Of a stretch of DNA of 64,000 nucleotides, positions 9,299 to 22,898 are shown piece after piece (the stretch's first letter is position 1; every line of letters begins with the position of its first letter). This stretch comes from Fragum whitleyi (lineage: Eukaryota > Mollusca > Bivalvia > Cardiida > Cardiidae), in contig OX411549.1 in assembly GCA_948146395.1 (NCBI GenBank), forward strand, positions 22,328,990 through 22,392,989, in the 5' to 3' direction. The notes under the pieces were generated by a model. The model did no database searches and was not told where the DNA came from. It was given only the letters and a program-made list of their open reading frames with translations. The position numbers were made by a program, and so were the translations under genes.

Positions 9299-11771
9299 CC
9301 AGGTCAGGCAGCACAGCAGAAAGGTATGCGGTTCGCGTTTGAAAAGACCAAAACAAGCCCAATTACTTCACTTTTGGGCCACTTGGTACGCAGTTTTTCT
9401 ACCCCTTAGGCTTGACCTATCGACCCGGAACTCTGGGCATTGCAGGTTGGGGTGGTCCCCTGGTCTGTCGCGCGAGCCCAGACCAGACCGCACGCCCGGA
9501 GCCAATGCTCTATGCCGCCCAAATTGGCATACCTGGCCAAACGGGTCGACCTTGACCTTGACTGATCGACCCGAAACTCGGAGCGTTGCAGGTTCAGGTG
9601 GTCCCGTGGTCGCATGCGTGAGCCCAGGTCAGACCGCACAGCAGAAGGGTATGCGGTTCGCGCTTGAAAAGACCAAAACAGGCCCAAAGGCCTTGACTGT
9701 TGGCAACTTGGTAGGCAGTTTTCTACCCCTTTGCCTTGACCCATCGACCCGAAACTCGGAGTGTTGCAGGTTCGGGTGGTCCCCTGGTCACTCGCGCGAG
9801 CCCAGGTCAGATCGCTCAGCCCAAGGGTACGCGGTTCACTGCTGAAAAACCCTAACATACCCAAAGGCCTTGACTGTTGGCAACTTGGTAGGCAGTTTTC
9901 TACCCCTTTGCCTTGACCCATCGACCCGAAACTCGGAGCGTTGCAGGTTCAGATGGTCCCCCGGTCACTCGCGCGAGCCCAGGTCAGGCAGCACAGCAGA
10001 AAGGTATGCGGTTCGCGTTTGAAAAGACCAAAACAAGCCCAATTACTTCACTTTTGGGCCACTTGGTACGCAGTTTTTCTACCCCTTAGGCTTGACCTAT
10101 CGACCCGGAACTCTGGGCATTGCAGGTTGGGGTGGTCCCCTGGTCTGTCGCGCGAGCCCAGACCAGACCGCACGCCCGGAGCCAATGCTCTATGCCGCCC
10201 AAATTGGCATACCTGGCCAAACGGGTCGACCTTGACCTTGACTGATCGACCCGAAACTCGGAACGTTGCAGGTTCAGGTGGTCCCGTGGTCGCATGCGCG
10301 AGCCCAGGTCAGACCGCACAGCAGAAGGGTATGCGGTTTGCGCTTGAAAAGACCAAAACAGGCCCAAAGGCCTTGACTGTTGGCAACTTGGTAGGCAGTT
10401 TTCTACCCCTTTGCCTTGACCCATCGACCCGAAACTCGGAGTGTTGCAGGTTCGGATGGTCCCCTGGTCACTCGCGCGAGCCCAGGTCAGATCGCTCAGC
10501 CCAAGGGTACGCGGTTCACTGCTGAAAAACCCTAACATACCCAAAGGCCTTGACTGTTGGCAACTTGGTAGGCAGTTTTCTACCCCTTTGCCTTGACCCA
10601 TCGACCCGAAACTCGGAGCGTTGCAGGTTCAGATGGTCCCCCGGTCACTCGCGCGAGCCCAGGTCAGGCAGCACAGCAGAAAGGTATGCGGTTCGCGTTT
10701 GAAAAGACCAAAACAAGCCCAATTACTTCACTTTTGGGCCACTTGGTACGCAGTTTTTCTACCCCTTAGGCTTGACCTATCGACCCGGAACTCTGGGCAT
10801 TGCAGGTTGGGGTGGTCCCCTGGTCTGTCGCGCGAGCCCAGACCAGACCGCACGCCCTGAGCCAATGCTCTATGCCGCCCAAATTGGCATACCTGGCCAA
10901 ACGGGTCGACCTTGACCTTGACTGATCAACCCGAAACTCGGAGCGTTGCAGGTTCAGGTGGTCCCGTGGTCGCATGCGCGAGCCCAGGTCAGACCGCACA
11001 GCAGAAGGGTATGCGGTTCGCGCTTGAAAAGACCAAAACAGGCCCAAAGGCCTTGACTGTTGGCAACTTGGTAGGCAGTTTTCTACCCCTTTGCCTTGAC
11101 CCATCGACCCGAAACTCGGAGTGTTGCAGGTTCGGGTGGTCCCCTGGTCACTCGCGCGAGCCCAGGTCAGATCGCTCAGCCCAAGGGTACGCGGTTCACT
11201 GCTGAAAAACCCTAACATACCCAAAGGCCTTGACTGTTGGCAACTTGGTAGGCAGTTTTCTACCCCTTTGCCTTGACCCATCGACCCGAAACTCGGAGCG
11301 TTGCAGGTTCAGATGGTCCCCCGGTCACTCGCGCGAGCCCAGGTCAGGCAGCACAGCAGAAAGGTATGCGGTTCGCGTTTGAAAAGACCAAAACAAGCCC
11401 AATTACTTCACTTTTGGGCCACTTGGTACGCAGTTTTTCTACCCCTTAGGCTTGACCTATCGACCCGGAACTCTGGGCATTGCAGGTTGGGGTGGTCCCC
11501 TGGTCTGTCGCGCGAGCCCAGACCAGACCGCACGCCCGGAGCCAATGCTCTATGCCGCCCAAATTGGCATACCTGGCCAAACGGGTCGACCTTGACCTTG
11601 ACTGATCGACCCGAAACTCGGAGCGTTGCAGGTTCAGGTGGTCCCGTGGTCGCATGCGCGAGCCCAGGTCAGACCGCACAGCAGAAGGGTATGCGGTTCG
11701 CGCTTGAAAAGACCAAAACAGGCCCAAAGGCCTTGACTGTTGGCAACTTGGTAGGCAGTTTTCTACCCCTT
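9299..11771. repeat. 2.5-kb variant block, left copy (offset 13,600 bp)
   Basis: This block matches 22899-25371 exactly as far as I can read. It shares six diagnostic variants 20 units apart: 9619, 10263, 10339, 10456, 10858 and 10928. Identity is bounded by 22898 on the left, variant only in the other copy, and by 11772 on the right, variant only in this copy. The block overlaps the right end of the 10.2-kb duplication. The sequence at 20463-20656 is a third, partial relative carrying only 20463 and 20656 of the later variants. Confidence 0.9.
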
Positions 11772-12085
11772 CGCCTTGACCCATCGACCCGAAACTCGGA
11801 GTGTTGCAGGTTCGGGTGGTCCCCTGGTCACTCGCGCGAGCCCAGGTCAGATCGCTCAGCCCAAGGGTACGCGGTTCACTGCTGAAAAACCCTAACATAC
11901 CCAAAGGCCTTGACTGTTGGCAACTTGGTAGGCAGTTTTCTACCCCTTTGCCTTGACCCATCGACCCGAAACTCGGAGCGTTGCAGGTTCAGATGGTCCC
12001 CCGGTCACTCGCGCGAGCCCAGGTCAGGCAGCACAGCAGAAAGGTATGCGGTTCGCGTTTGAAAAGACCAAAACAAGCCCAATTA

Positions 12086-15000
12086 CTTCACTTTTGGGCC
12101 ACTTGGTACGCAGTTTTTCTACCCCTTAGGCTTGACCTATCGACCCGGAACTCTGGGCATTGCAGGTTGGGGTGGTCCCCTGGTCTGTCGCGCGAGCCCA
12201 GACCAGACCGCACGCCCGGAGCCAATGCTCTATGCCGCCCAAATTGGCATACCTGGCCAAACGGGTCGACCTTGACCTTGACTGATCGACCCGAAACTCG
12301 GAGCGTTGCAGGTTCAGGTGGTCCCGTGGTCGCATGCGCGAGCCCAGGTCAGACCGCACAGCAGAAGGGTATGCGGTTCGCGCTTGAAAAGACCAAAACA
12401 GGCCCAAAGGCCTTGACTGTTGGCAACTTGGTAGGCAGTTTTCTACCCCTTTGCCTTGACCCATCGACCCGAAACTCGGAGTGTTGCAGGTTCGGGTGGT
12501 CCCCTGGTCACTCGCGCGAGCCCAGGTCAGATCGCTCAGCCCAAGGGTACGCGGTTCACTGCTGAAAAACCCTAACATACCCAAAGGCCTTGACTGTTGG
12601 CAACTTGGTAGGCAGTTTTCTACCCCTTTGCCTTGACCCATCGACCCGAAACTCGGAGCGTTGCAGGTTCAGATGGTCCCCAGGTCACTCGCGCGAGCCC
12701 AGGTCAGGCAGCACAGCAGAAAGGTATGCGGTTCGCGTTTGAAAAGACCAAAACAAGCCCAATTACTTCACTTTTGGGCCACTTGGTACGCAGTTTTTCT
12801 ACCCCTTAGGCTTGACCTATCGACCCGGAACTCTGGGCATTGCAGGTTGGGGTGGTCCCCTGGTCTGTCGCGTGAGCCCAGACCAGACCGCACGCCCGGA
12901 GCCAATGCTCTATGCCGCCCAAATTGGCATACCTGGCCAAACGGGTCGACCTTGACCTTGACTGATCGACCCGAAACTCGGAGCGTTGCAGGTTCAGGTG
13001 GTCCCGTGGTCGCATGCGCGAGCCCAGGTCAGACCGCACAGCAGAAGGGTATGTGGTTCGCGCTTGAAAAGACCAAAACAGGCCCAAAGGCCTTGACTGT
13101 TGGCAACTTGGTAGGCAGTTTTCTACCCCTTTGCCTTGACCCATCGACCCGAAACTCGGAGTGTTGCAGGTTCGGGTGGTCCCCTGGTCACTCGCGCGAG
13201 CCCAGGTCAGATCGCTCAGCCCAAGGGTACGCGGTTCACTGCTGAAAAACCCTAACATACCCAAAGGCCTTGACTGTTGGCAACTTGGTAGGCAGTTTTC
13301 TACCCCTTTGCCTTGACCCATCGACCCGAAACTCGGAGCGTTGCAGGTTCAGATGGTCCCCCGGTCACTCGCGCGAGCCCAGGTCAGGCAGCACAGCAGA
13401 AAGGTATGCGGTTCGCGTTTGAAAAGACAAAAACAAGCCCAATTACTTCACTTTTGGGCCACTTGGTACGCAGTTTTTCTACCCCTTAGGCTTGACCTAT
13501 CGACCCGGAACTCTGGGCATTGCAGGTTGGGGTGGTCCCCTGGTCTGTCGCGCGAGCCCAGACCAGACCGCACGCCCGGAGCCAATGCTCTATGCCGCCC
13601 AAATTGGCATACCTGGCCAAACGGGTCGACCTTGACCTTGACTGATCGACCCGAAACTCGGAGCGTTGCAGGTTCAGGTGGTCCCGTGGTCGCATGCGCG
13701 AGCCCAGGTCAGACCGCACAGCAGAAGGGTATGCGGTTCGCGCTTGAAAAGACCAAAACAGGCCCAAAGGCCTTGACTGTTGGCAACTTGGTAGGCAGTT
13801 TTCTACCCCTTTGACTTGACCCATCGACCCGAAACTCGGAGTGTTGCAGGTTCGGGTGGTCCCCTGGTCACTCGCGCGAGCCCAGGTCAGATCGCTCAGC
13901 CCAAGGGTACGCGGTTCACTGCTGAAAAACCCTAACATACCCAAAGGCCTTGACTGTTGGCAACTTGGTAGGCAGTTTTCTACCCCTTTGCCTTGACCCA
14001 TCGACCCGAAACTCGGAGCGTTGCAGGTTCAGATGGTCCCCCGGTCACTCGCGCGAGCCCAGGTCAGGCAGCACAGCAGAAAGGTATGCGGTTCGCGTTT
14101 GAAAAGACCAAAACAAGCCCAATTACTTCACTTTTGGGCCACTTGGTACGCAGTTTTTCTACCCCTTAGGCTTGACCTATCGACCCGGAACTCTGGGCAT
14201 TGCAGGTTGGGGTGGTCCCCTGGTCTGTCGCGCGAGCCCAGACCAGACCGCACGCCCGGAGCCAATGCTCTATGCCGCCCAAATTGGCATACCTGGCCAA
14301 ACGGGTCGACCTTGACCTTGACTGATCGACCCGAAACTCGGAACGTTGCAGGTTCAGGTGGTCCCGTGGTCGCATGCGCGAGCCCAGGTCAGACCGCACA
14401 GCAGAAGGGTATGCGGTTTGCGCTTGAAAAGACCAAAACAGGCCCAAAGGCCTTGACTGTTGGCAACTTGGTAGTCAGTTTTCTACCCCTTTGCCTTGAC
14501 CCATCGACCAGAAACTCGGAGTGTTGCAGGTTCGGGTGGTCCCCTGGTCACTCGCGCGAGCCCAGGTCAGATCGCTCAGCCCAAGGGTACGCGGTTCACT
14601 GCTGAAAAACCCTAACATACCCAAAGGCCTTGACTGTTGGCAACTTGGTAGGCAGTTTTCTACCCCTTTGCCTTGACCCATCGACCCGAAACTCGGAGCG
14701 TTGCAGGTTCAGATGGTCCCCCGGTCACTCGCGCGAGCCCAGGTCAGGCAGCACAGCAGAAAGGTATGCGGTTCGCGTTTGAAAAGACCAAAACAAGCCC
14801 AATTACTTCACTTTTGGGCCACTTGGTACGCAGTTTTTCTACCCCTTAGGCTTGACCTATCGACCCGGAACTCTGGGCATTGCAGGTTGGGGTGGTCCCC
14901 TGGTCTGTCGCGCGAGCCCAGACCAGACCGCACGCCCGGAGCCAATGCTCTATGCCGCCCAAATTGGCATACCTGGCCAAACGGGTCGACCTTGACCTTG

Positions 15001-18000
15001 ACTGATCGACCCGAAACTCGGAGCGTTGCAGGTTCAGGTGGTCCCGTGGTCACATGCGCGAGCCCAGGTCAGACCGCACAGCAGAAGGGTATGCGGTTCG
15101 CGCTTGAAAAGACCAAAACAGGCCCAAAGGCCTTGACTGTTGGCAACTTGGTAGGCAGTTTTCTACCCCTTTGCCTTGACCCATCGACCAGAAACTCGGA
15201 GTGTTGCAGGTTCGGGTGGTCCCCTGGTCACTCGCGCGAGCCCAGGTCAGATCGCTCAGCCCAAGGGTACGCGGTTCACTGCTGAAAAACCCTAACATAC
15301 CCAAAGGCCTTGACTGTTGGCAACTTGGTAGGCAGTTTTCTACCCCTTTGCCTTGACCCATCGACCCGAAACTCGGAGCGTTGCAGGTTCAGATGGTCCC
15401 CCGGTCACTCGCGCGAGCCCAGGTCAGGCAGCACAGCAGAAAGGTATGCGGTTCGCGTTTGAAAAGACCAAAACAAGCCCAATTACTTCACTTTTGGGCC
15501 ACTTGGTACGCAGTTTTTCTACCCCTTAGGCTTGACCTATCGACCCGGAACTCTGGGCATTGCAGGTTGGGGTGGTCCCCTGGTCTGTCGCGCGAGCCCA
15601 GACCAGACCGCACGCCCGGAGCCAATGCTCTATGCCGCCCAAATTGGCATACCTGGCCAAACGGGTCGACCTTGACCTTGACTGATCGACCCGAAACTCG
15701 GAGCGTTGCAGGTTCAGGTGGTCCCGTGGTCGCATGCGCGAGCCCAGGTCAGACCGCACAGCAGAAGGGTATGCGGTTCGCGCTTGAAAAGACCAAAACA
15801 GGCCCAAAGGCCTTGACTGTTGGCAACTTGGTAGGCAGTTTTCTACCCCTTTGCCTTGACCCATCGACCCGAAACTCGGAGTGTTGCAGGTTCGGGTGGT
15901 CCCCTGGTCACTCGCGCGAGCCCAGGTCAGATCGCTCAGCCCAAGGGTACGCGGTTCACTGCTGAAAAACCCTAACATACCCAAAGGCCTTGACTGTTGG
16001 CAACTTGGTAGGCAGTTTTCTACCCCTTTGCCTTGACCCATCGACCCGAAACTCGGAGCGTTGCAGGTTCAGATGGTCCCCCGGTCACTCGCGCGAGCCC
16101 AGGTCAGGCAGCACAGCAGAAAGGTATGCGGTTCGCGTTTGAAAAGACCAAAACAAGCCCAATTACTTCACTTTTGGGCCACTTGGTACGCAGTTTTTCT
16201 ACCCCTTAGGCTTGACCTATCGACCCGGAACTCTGGGCATTGCAGGTTGGGGTGGTCCCCTGGTCTGTCGCGCGAGCCCAGACCAGACCGCACGCCCGGA
16301 GCCAATGCTCTATGCCGCCCAAATTGGCATACCTGGCCAAACGGGTCGACCTTGACCTTGACTGATCGACCCGAAACTCGGAGCGTTGCAGGTTCAGGTG
16401 GTCCCGTGGTCGCATGCGCGAGCCCAGGTCAGACCGCACAGCAGAAGGGTATGCGGTTCGCGCTTGAAAAGACCAAAACAGGCCCAAAGGCCTTGACTGT
16501 TGGCAACTTGGTAGGCAGTTTTCTACCCCTTTGCCTTGACCCATCGACCCGAAACTCGGAGTGTTGCAGGTTCGGGTGGTCCCCTGGTCACTCGCGCGAG
16601 CCCAGGTCAGATCGCTCAGCCCAAGGGTACGCGGTTCACTGCTGAAAAACCCTAACATACCCAAAGGCCTTGACTGTTGGCAACTTGGTAGGCAGTTTTC
16701 TACCCCTTTGCCTTGACCCATCGACCCGAAACTCGGAGCGTTGCAGGTTCAGATGGTCCCCCGGTCACTCGCGCGAGCCCAGGTCAGGCAGCACAGCAGA
16801 AAGGTATGCGGTTCGCGTTTGAAAAGACCAAAACAAGCCCAATTACTTCACTTTTGGGCCACTTGGTACGCAGTTTTTCTACCCCTTAGGCTTGACCTAT
16901 CGACCCGGAACTCTGGGCATTGCAGGTTGGGGTGGTCCCCTGGTCTGTCGCGCGAGCCCAGACCAGACCGCACGCCCGGAGCCAATGCTCTATGCCGCCC
17001 AAATTGGCATACCTGGCCAAACGGGTCGACCTTGACCTTGACTGATCGACCCGAAACTCGGAGCGTTGCAGGTTCAGGTGGTCCCGTGGTCGCATGCGCG
17101 AGCCCAGGTCAGACCGCACAGCAGAAGGGTATGCGGTTCGCGCTTGAAAAGACCAAAACAGGCCCAAAGGCCTTGACTGTTGGCAACTTGGTAGGCAGTT
17201 TTCTACCCCTTTGCCTTGACCCATCGACCCGAAACTCGGAGTGTTGCAGGTTCGGGTGGTCCCCTGGTCACTCGCGCGAGCCCAGGTCAGATCGCTCAGC
17301 CCAAGGGTACGCGGTTCACTGCTGAAAAACCCTAACATACCCAAAGGCCTTGACTGTTGGCAACTTGGTAGGCAGTTTTCTACCCCTTTGCCTTGACCCA
17401 TCGACCCGAAACTCGGAGCGTTGCAGGTTCAGATGGTCCCCCGGTCACTCGCGCGAGCCCAGGTCAGGCAGCACAGCAGAAAGGTATGCGGTTCGCGTTT
17501 GAAAAGACCAAAACAAGCCCAATTACTTCACTTTTGGGCCACTTGGTACGCAGTTTTTCTACCCCTTAGGCTTGACCTATCGACCCGGAACTCTGGGCAT
17601 TGCAGGTTGGGGTGGTCCCCTGGTCTGTCGCGCGAGCCCAGACCAGACCGCACGCCCGGAGCCAATGCTCTATGCCGCCCAAATTGGCATACCTGGCCAA
17701 ACGGGTCGACCTTGACCTTGACTGATCGACCCGAAACTCGGAGCGTTGCAGGTTCAGGTGGTCCCGTGGTCGCATGCGCGAGCCCAGGTCAGACCGCACA
17801 GCAGAAGGGTATGCGGTTCGCGCTTGAAAAGACCAAAACAGGCCCAAAGGCCTTGACTGTTGGCAACTTGGTAGGCAGTTTTCTACCCCTTTGCCTTGAC
17901 CCATCGACCCGAAACTCGGAGTGTTGCAGGTTCGGGTGGTCCCCTGGTCACTCGCGCGAGCCCAGGTCAGATCGCTCAGCCCAAGGGTACGCGGTTCACT

Positions 18001-20538
18001 GCTGAAAAACCCTAACATACCCAAAGGCCTTGACTGTTGGCAACTTGGTAGGCAGTTTTCTACCCCTTTGCCTTGACCCATCGACCCGAAACTCGGAGCG
18101 TTGCAGGTTCAGATGGTCCCCCGGTCACTCGCGCGAGCCCAGGTCAGGCAGCACAGCAGAAAGGTATGCGGTTCGCGTTTGAAAAGACCAAAACAAGCCC
18201 AATTACTTCACTTTTGGGCCACTTGGTACGCAGTTTTTCTACCCCTTAGGCTTGACCTATCGACCCGGAACTCTGGGCATTGCAGGTTGGGGTGGTCCCC
18301 TGGTCTGTCGCGCGAGCCCAGACCAGACCGCACGCCCGGAGCCAATGCTCTATGCCGCCCAAATTGGCATACCTGGCCAAACGGGTCGACCTTGACCTTG
18401 ACTGATCGACCCGAAACTCGGAGCGTTGCAGGTTCAGGTGGTCCCGTGGTCGCATGCGCGAGCCCAGGTCAGACCGCACAGCAGAAGGGTATGCGGTTCG
18501 CGCTTGAAAAGACCAAAACAGGCCCAAAGGCCTTGACTGTTGGCAACTTGGTAGGCAGTTTTCTACCCCTTTGCCTTGACCCATCGACCCGAAACTCGGA
18601 GTGTTGCAGGTTCGGGTGGTCCCCTGGTCACTCGCGCGAGCCCAGGTCAGATCGCTCAGCCCAAGGGTACGCGGTTCACTGCTGAAAAACCCTAACATAC
18701 CCAAAGGCCTTGACTGTTGGCAACTTGGTAGGCAGTTTTCTACCCCTTTGCCTTGACCCATCGACCCGAAACTCGGAGCGTTGCAGGTTCAGATGGTCCC
18801 CCGGTCACTCGCGCGAGCCCAGGTCAGGCAGCACAGCAGAAAGGTATGCGGTTCGCGTTTGAAAAGACCAAAACAAGCCCAATTACTTCACTTTTGGGCC
18901 ACTTGGTACGCAGTTTTTCTACCCCTTAGGCTTGACCTATCGACCCGGAACTCTGGGCATTGCAGGTTGGGGTGGTCCCCTGGTCTGTCGCGCGAGCCCA
19001 GACCAGACCGCACGCCCGGAGCCAATGCTCTATGCCGCCCAAATTGGCATACCTGGCCAAACGGGTCGACCTTGACCTTGACTGATCGACCCGAAACTCG
19101 GAGCGTTGCAGGTTCAGGTGGTCCCGTGGTCGCATGCGCGAGCCCAGGTCAGACCGCACAGCAGAAGGGTATGCGGTTCGCGCTTGAAAAGACCAAAACA
19201 GGCCCAAAGGCCTTGACTGTTGGCAACTTGGTAGGCAGTTTTCTACCCCTTTGCCTTGACCCATCGACCCGAAACTCGGAGTGTTGCAGGTTCGGGTGGT
19301 CCCCTGGTCACTCGCGCGAGCCCAGGTCAGATCGCTCAGCCCAAGGGTACGCGGTTCACTGCTGAAAAACCCTAACATACCCAAAGGCCTTGACTGTTGG
19401 CAACTTGGTAGGCAGTTTTCTACCCCTTTGCCTTGACCCATCGACCCGAAACTCGGAGCGTTGCAGGTTCAGATGGTCCCCCGGTCACTCGCGCGAGCCC
19501 AGGTCAGGCAGCACAGCAGAAAGGTATGCGGTTCGCGTTTGAAAAGACCAAAACAAGCCCAATTACTTCACTTTTGGGCCACTTGGTACGCAGTTTTTCT
19601 ACCCCTTAGGCTTGACCTATCGACCCGGAACTCTGGGCATTGCAGGTTGGGGTGGTCCCCTGGTCTGTCGCGCGAGCCCAGACCAGACCGCACGCCCGGA
19701 GCCAATGCTCTATGCCGCCCAAATTGGCATACCTGGCCAAACGGGTCGACCTTGACCTTGACTGATCGACCCGAAACTCGGAGCGTTGCAGGTTCAGGTG
19801 GTCCCGTGGTCGCATGCGTGAGCCCAGGTCAGACCGCACAGCAGAAGGGTATGCGGTTCGCGCTTGAAAAGACCAAAACAGGCCCAAAGGCCTTGACTGT
19901 TGGCAACTTGGTAGGCAGTTTTCTACCCCTTTGCCTTGACCCATCGACCCGAAACTCGGAGTGTTGCAGGTTCGGGTGGTCCCCTGGTCACTCGCGCGAG
20001 CCCAGGTCAGATCGCTCAGCCCAAGGGTACGCGGTTCACTGCTGAAAAACCCTAACATACCCAAAGGCCTTGACTGTTGGCAACTTGGTAGGCAGTTTTC
20101 TACCCCTTTGCCTTGACCCATCGACCCGAAACTCGGAGCGTTGCAGGTTCAGATGGTCCCCCGGTCACTCGCGCGAGCCCAGGTCAGGCAGCACAGCAGA
20201 AAGGTATGCGGTTCGCGTTTGAAAAGACCAAAACAAGCCCAATTACTTCACTTTTGGGCCACTTGGTACGCAGTTTTTCTACCCCTTAGGCTTGACCTAT
20301 CGACCCGGAACTCTGGGCATTGCAGGTTGGGGTGGTCCCCTGGTCTGTCGCGCGAGCCCAGACCAGACCGCACGCCCGGAGCCAATGCTCTATGCCGCCC
20401 AAATTGGCATACCTGGCCAAACGGGTCGACCTTGACCTTGACTGATCGACCCGAAACTCGGAACGTTGCAGGTTCAGGTGGTCCCGTGGTCGCATGCGCG
20501 AGCCCAGGTCAGACCGCACAGCAGAAGGGTATGCGGTT
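12086..20538. repeat. 10.2-kb (15-unit) duplication, right copy
   Basis: This is the partner of 1886-10338. Diagnostic variants are at 12682, 12873, 13054, 13429, 13814, 14343, 14419, 14475, 14510, 15052, 15190, 19819 and 20463; 20656, just past the first mismatch, is also shared. After 20538 the copies part: 20539, 21058, 21128 and 21972 carry the majority base, while 10339, 10858, 10928 and 11772 in the left copy are variant. Either the right copy was corrected back toward the majority or the left copy gained variants later. Confidence 0.93.
15191..19818. repeat. Second variant-free satellite stretch
   Basis: This is the duplicate of 4991-9618 at an offset of 10,200 bp. It is free of visible variants between 15190 and 19819. 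Its equal length is explained by the tandem duplication and needs no independent homogenisation. Confidence 0.85.
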
Positions 20539-20656
20539 CGCGCTTGAAAAGACCAAAACAGGCCCAAAGGCCTTGACTGTTGGCAACTTGGTAGGCAGTT
20601 TTCTACCCCTTTGCCTTGACCCATCGACCCGAAACTCGGAGTGTTGCAGGTTCGGA

Positions 20657-22898
20657 TGGTCCCCTGGTCACTCGCGCGAGCCCAGGTCAGATCGCTCAGC
20701 CCAAGGGTACGCGGTTCACTGCTGAAAAACCCTAACATACCCAAAGGCCTTGACTGTTGGCAACTTGGTAGGCAGTTTTCTACCCCTTTGCCTTGACCCA
20801 TCGACCCGAAACTCGGAGCGTTGCAGGTTCAGATGGTCCCCCGGTCACTCGCGCGAGCCCAGGTCAGGCAGCACAGCAGAAAGGTATGCGGTTCGCGTTT
20901 GAAAAGACCAAAACAAGCCCAATTACTTCACTTTTGGGCCACTTGGTACGCAGTTTTTCTACCCCTTAGGCTTGACCTATCGACCCGGAACTCTGGGCAT
21001 TGCAGGTTGGGGTGGTCCCCTGGTCTGTCGCGCGAGCCCAGACCAGACCGCACGCCCGGAGCCAATGCTCTATGCCGCCCAAATTGGCATACCTGGCCAA
21101 ACGGGTCGACCTTGACCTTGACTGATCGACCCGAAACTCGGAGCGTTGCAGGTTCAGGTGGTCCCGTGGTCGCATGCGCGAGCCCAGGTCAGACCGCACA
21201 GCAGAAGGGTATGCGGTTCGCGCTTGAAAAGACCAAAACAGGCCCAAAGGCCTTGACTGTTGGCAACTTGGTAGGCAGTTTTCTACCCCTTTGCCTTGAC
21301 CCATCGACCCGAAACTCGGAGTGTTGCAGGTTCGGGTGGTCCCCTGGTCACTCGCGCGAGCCCAGGTCAGATCGCTCAGCCCAAGGGTACGCGGTTCACT
21401 GCTGAAAAACCCTAACATACCCAAAGGCCTTGACTGTTGGCAACTTGGTAGGCAGTTTTCTACCCCTTTGCCTTGACCCATCGACCCGAAACTCGGAGCG
21501 TTGCAGGTTCAGATGGTCCCCCGGTCACTCGCGCGAGCCCAGGTCAGGCAGCACAGCAGAAAGGTATGCGGTTCGCGTTTGAAAAGACCAAAACAAGCCC
21601 AATTACTTCACTTTTGGGCCACTTGGTACGCAGTTTTTCTACCCCTTAGGCTTGACCTATCGACCCGGAACTCTGGGCATTGCAGGTTGGGGTGGTCCCC
21701 TGGTCTGTCGCGCGAGCCCAGACCAGACCGCACGCCCGGAGCCAATGCTCTATGCCGCCCAAATTGGCATACCTGGCCAAACGGGTCGACCTTGACCTTG
21801 ACTGATCGACCCGAAACTCGGAGCGTTGCAGGTTCAGGTGGTCCCGTGGTCGCATGCGCGAGCCCAGGTCAGACCGCACAGCAGAAGGGTATGCGGTTCG
21901 CGCTTGAAAAGACCAAAACAGGCCCAAAGGCCTTGACTGTTGGCAACTTGGTAGGCAGTTTTCTACCCCTTTGCCTTGACCCATCGACCCGAAACTCGGA
22001 GTGTTGCAGGTTCGGGTGGTCCCCTGGTCACTCGCGCGAGCCCAGGTCAGATCGCTCAGCCCAAGGGTACGCGGTTCACTGCTGAAAAACCCTAACATAC
22101 CCAAAGGCCTTGACTGTTGGCAACTTGGTAGGCAGTTTTCTACCCCTTTGCCTTGACCCATCGACCCGAAACTCGGAGCGTTGCAGGTTCAGATGGTCCC
22201 CCGGTCACTCGCGCGAGCCCAGGTCAGGCAGCACAGCAGAAAGGTATGCGGTTCGCGTTTGAAAAGACCAAAACAAGCCCAATTACTTCACTTTTGGGCC
22301 ACTTGGTACGCAGTATTTCTACCCCTTAGGCTTGACCTATCGACCCGGAACTCTGGGCATTGCAGGTTGGGGTGGTCCCCTGGTCTGTCGCGCGAGCCCA
22401 GACCAGACCGCACGCCCGGAGCCAATGCTCTATGCCGCCCAAATTGGCATACCTGGCCAAACGGGTCGACCTTGACCTTGACTGATCGACCCGAAACTCG
22501 GAGCGTTGCAGGTTCAGGTGGTCCCGTGGTCGCATGCGCGAGCCCAGGTCAGACCGCACAGCAGAAGGGTATGCGGTTCGCGCTTGAAAAGACCAAAACA
22601 GGCCCAAAGGCCTTGACTGTTGGCAACTTGGTAGGCAGTTTTCTACCCCTTTGCCTTGACCCATCGACCCGAAACTCGGAGTGTTGCAGGTTCGGGTGGT
22701 CCCCTGGTCACTCGCGCGAGCCCAGGTCAGATCGCTCAGCCCAAGGGTACGCGGTTCACTGCTGAAAAACCCTAACATACCCAAAGGCCTTGACTGTTGG
22801 CAACTTGGTAGGCAGTTTTCTACCCCTTTGCCTTGACCCATCGACCCGAAACTCGGAGCGTTGCAGGTTCAGATAGTCCCCCGGTCACTCGCGCGAGT
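20657..22898. repeat. Satellite sector with near-majority units
   Basis: These are about three units with no shared block variants. The private changes I see are 22315 (T to A), 22875 (G to A) and 22898 (C to T, a class shared with 29698 and 33098). No other feature is present. Confidence 0.85.

Larger units (their letters stand above)
4991..9618. repeat. Variant-free satellite stretch, about 6.8 identical units
   Basis: Between the variants at 4990 and 9619 I see no departure from the majority sequence over 4,628 bp. The corresponding stretch in the right copy of the 10.2-kb duplication, 15191-19818, is equally clean. Such perfect runs point to very recent local amplification. Collapse or over-polishing during assembly is the technical alternative. 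Confidence 0.85.
1886..10338. repeat. 10.2-kb (15-unit) duplication, left copy
   Basis: Over this interval I found no difference from the sequence 10,200 bp downstream. Fourteen diagnostic variants are shared at exactly that offset: 2482, 2673, 2854, 3229, 3614, 4143, 4219, 4275, 4310, 4852, 4990, 9619, 10263 and, just past the first mismatch, 10456. Several are rare transversions seen nowhere else (2482, 3229, 3614, 4275), so recurrent mutation cannot explain the pattern. Identity ends on the left at 1885 against 12085 and on the right at 10339 against 20539. The copies are adjacent, which fits a tandem duplication by unequal exchange of 15 whole units. Confidence 0.93.
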
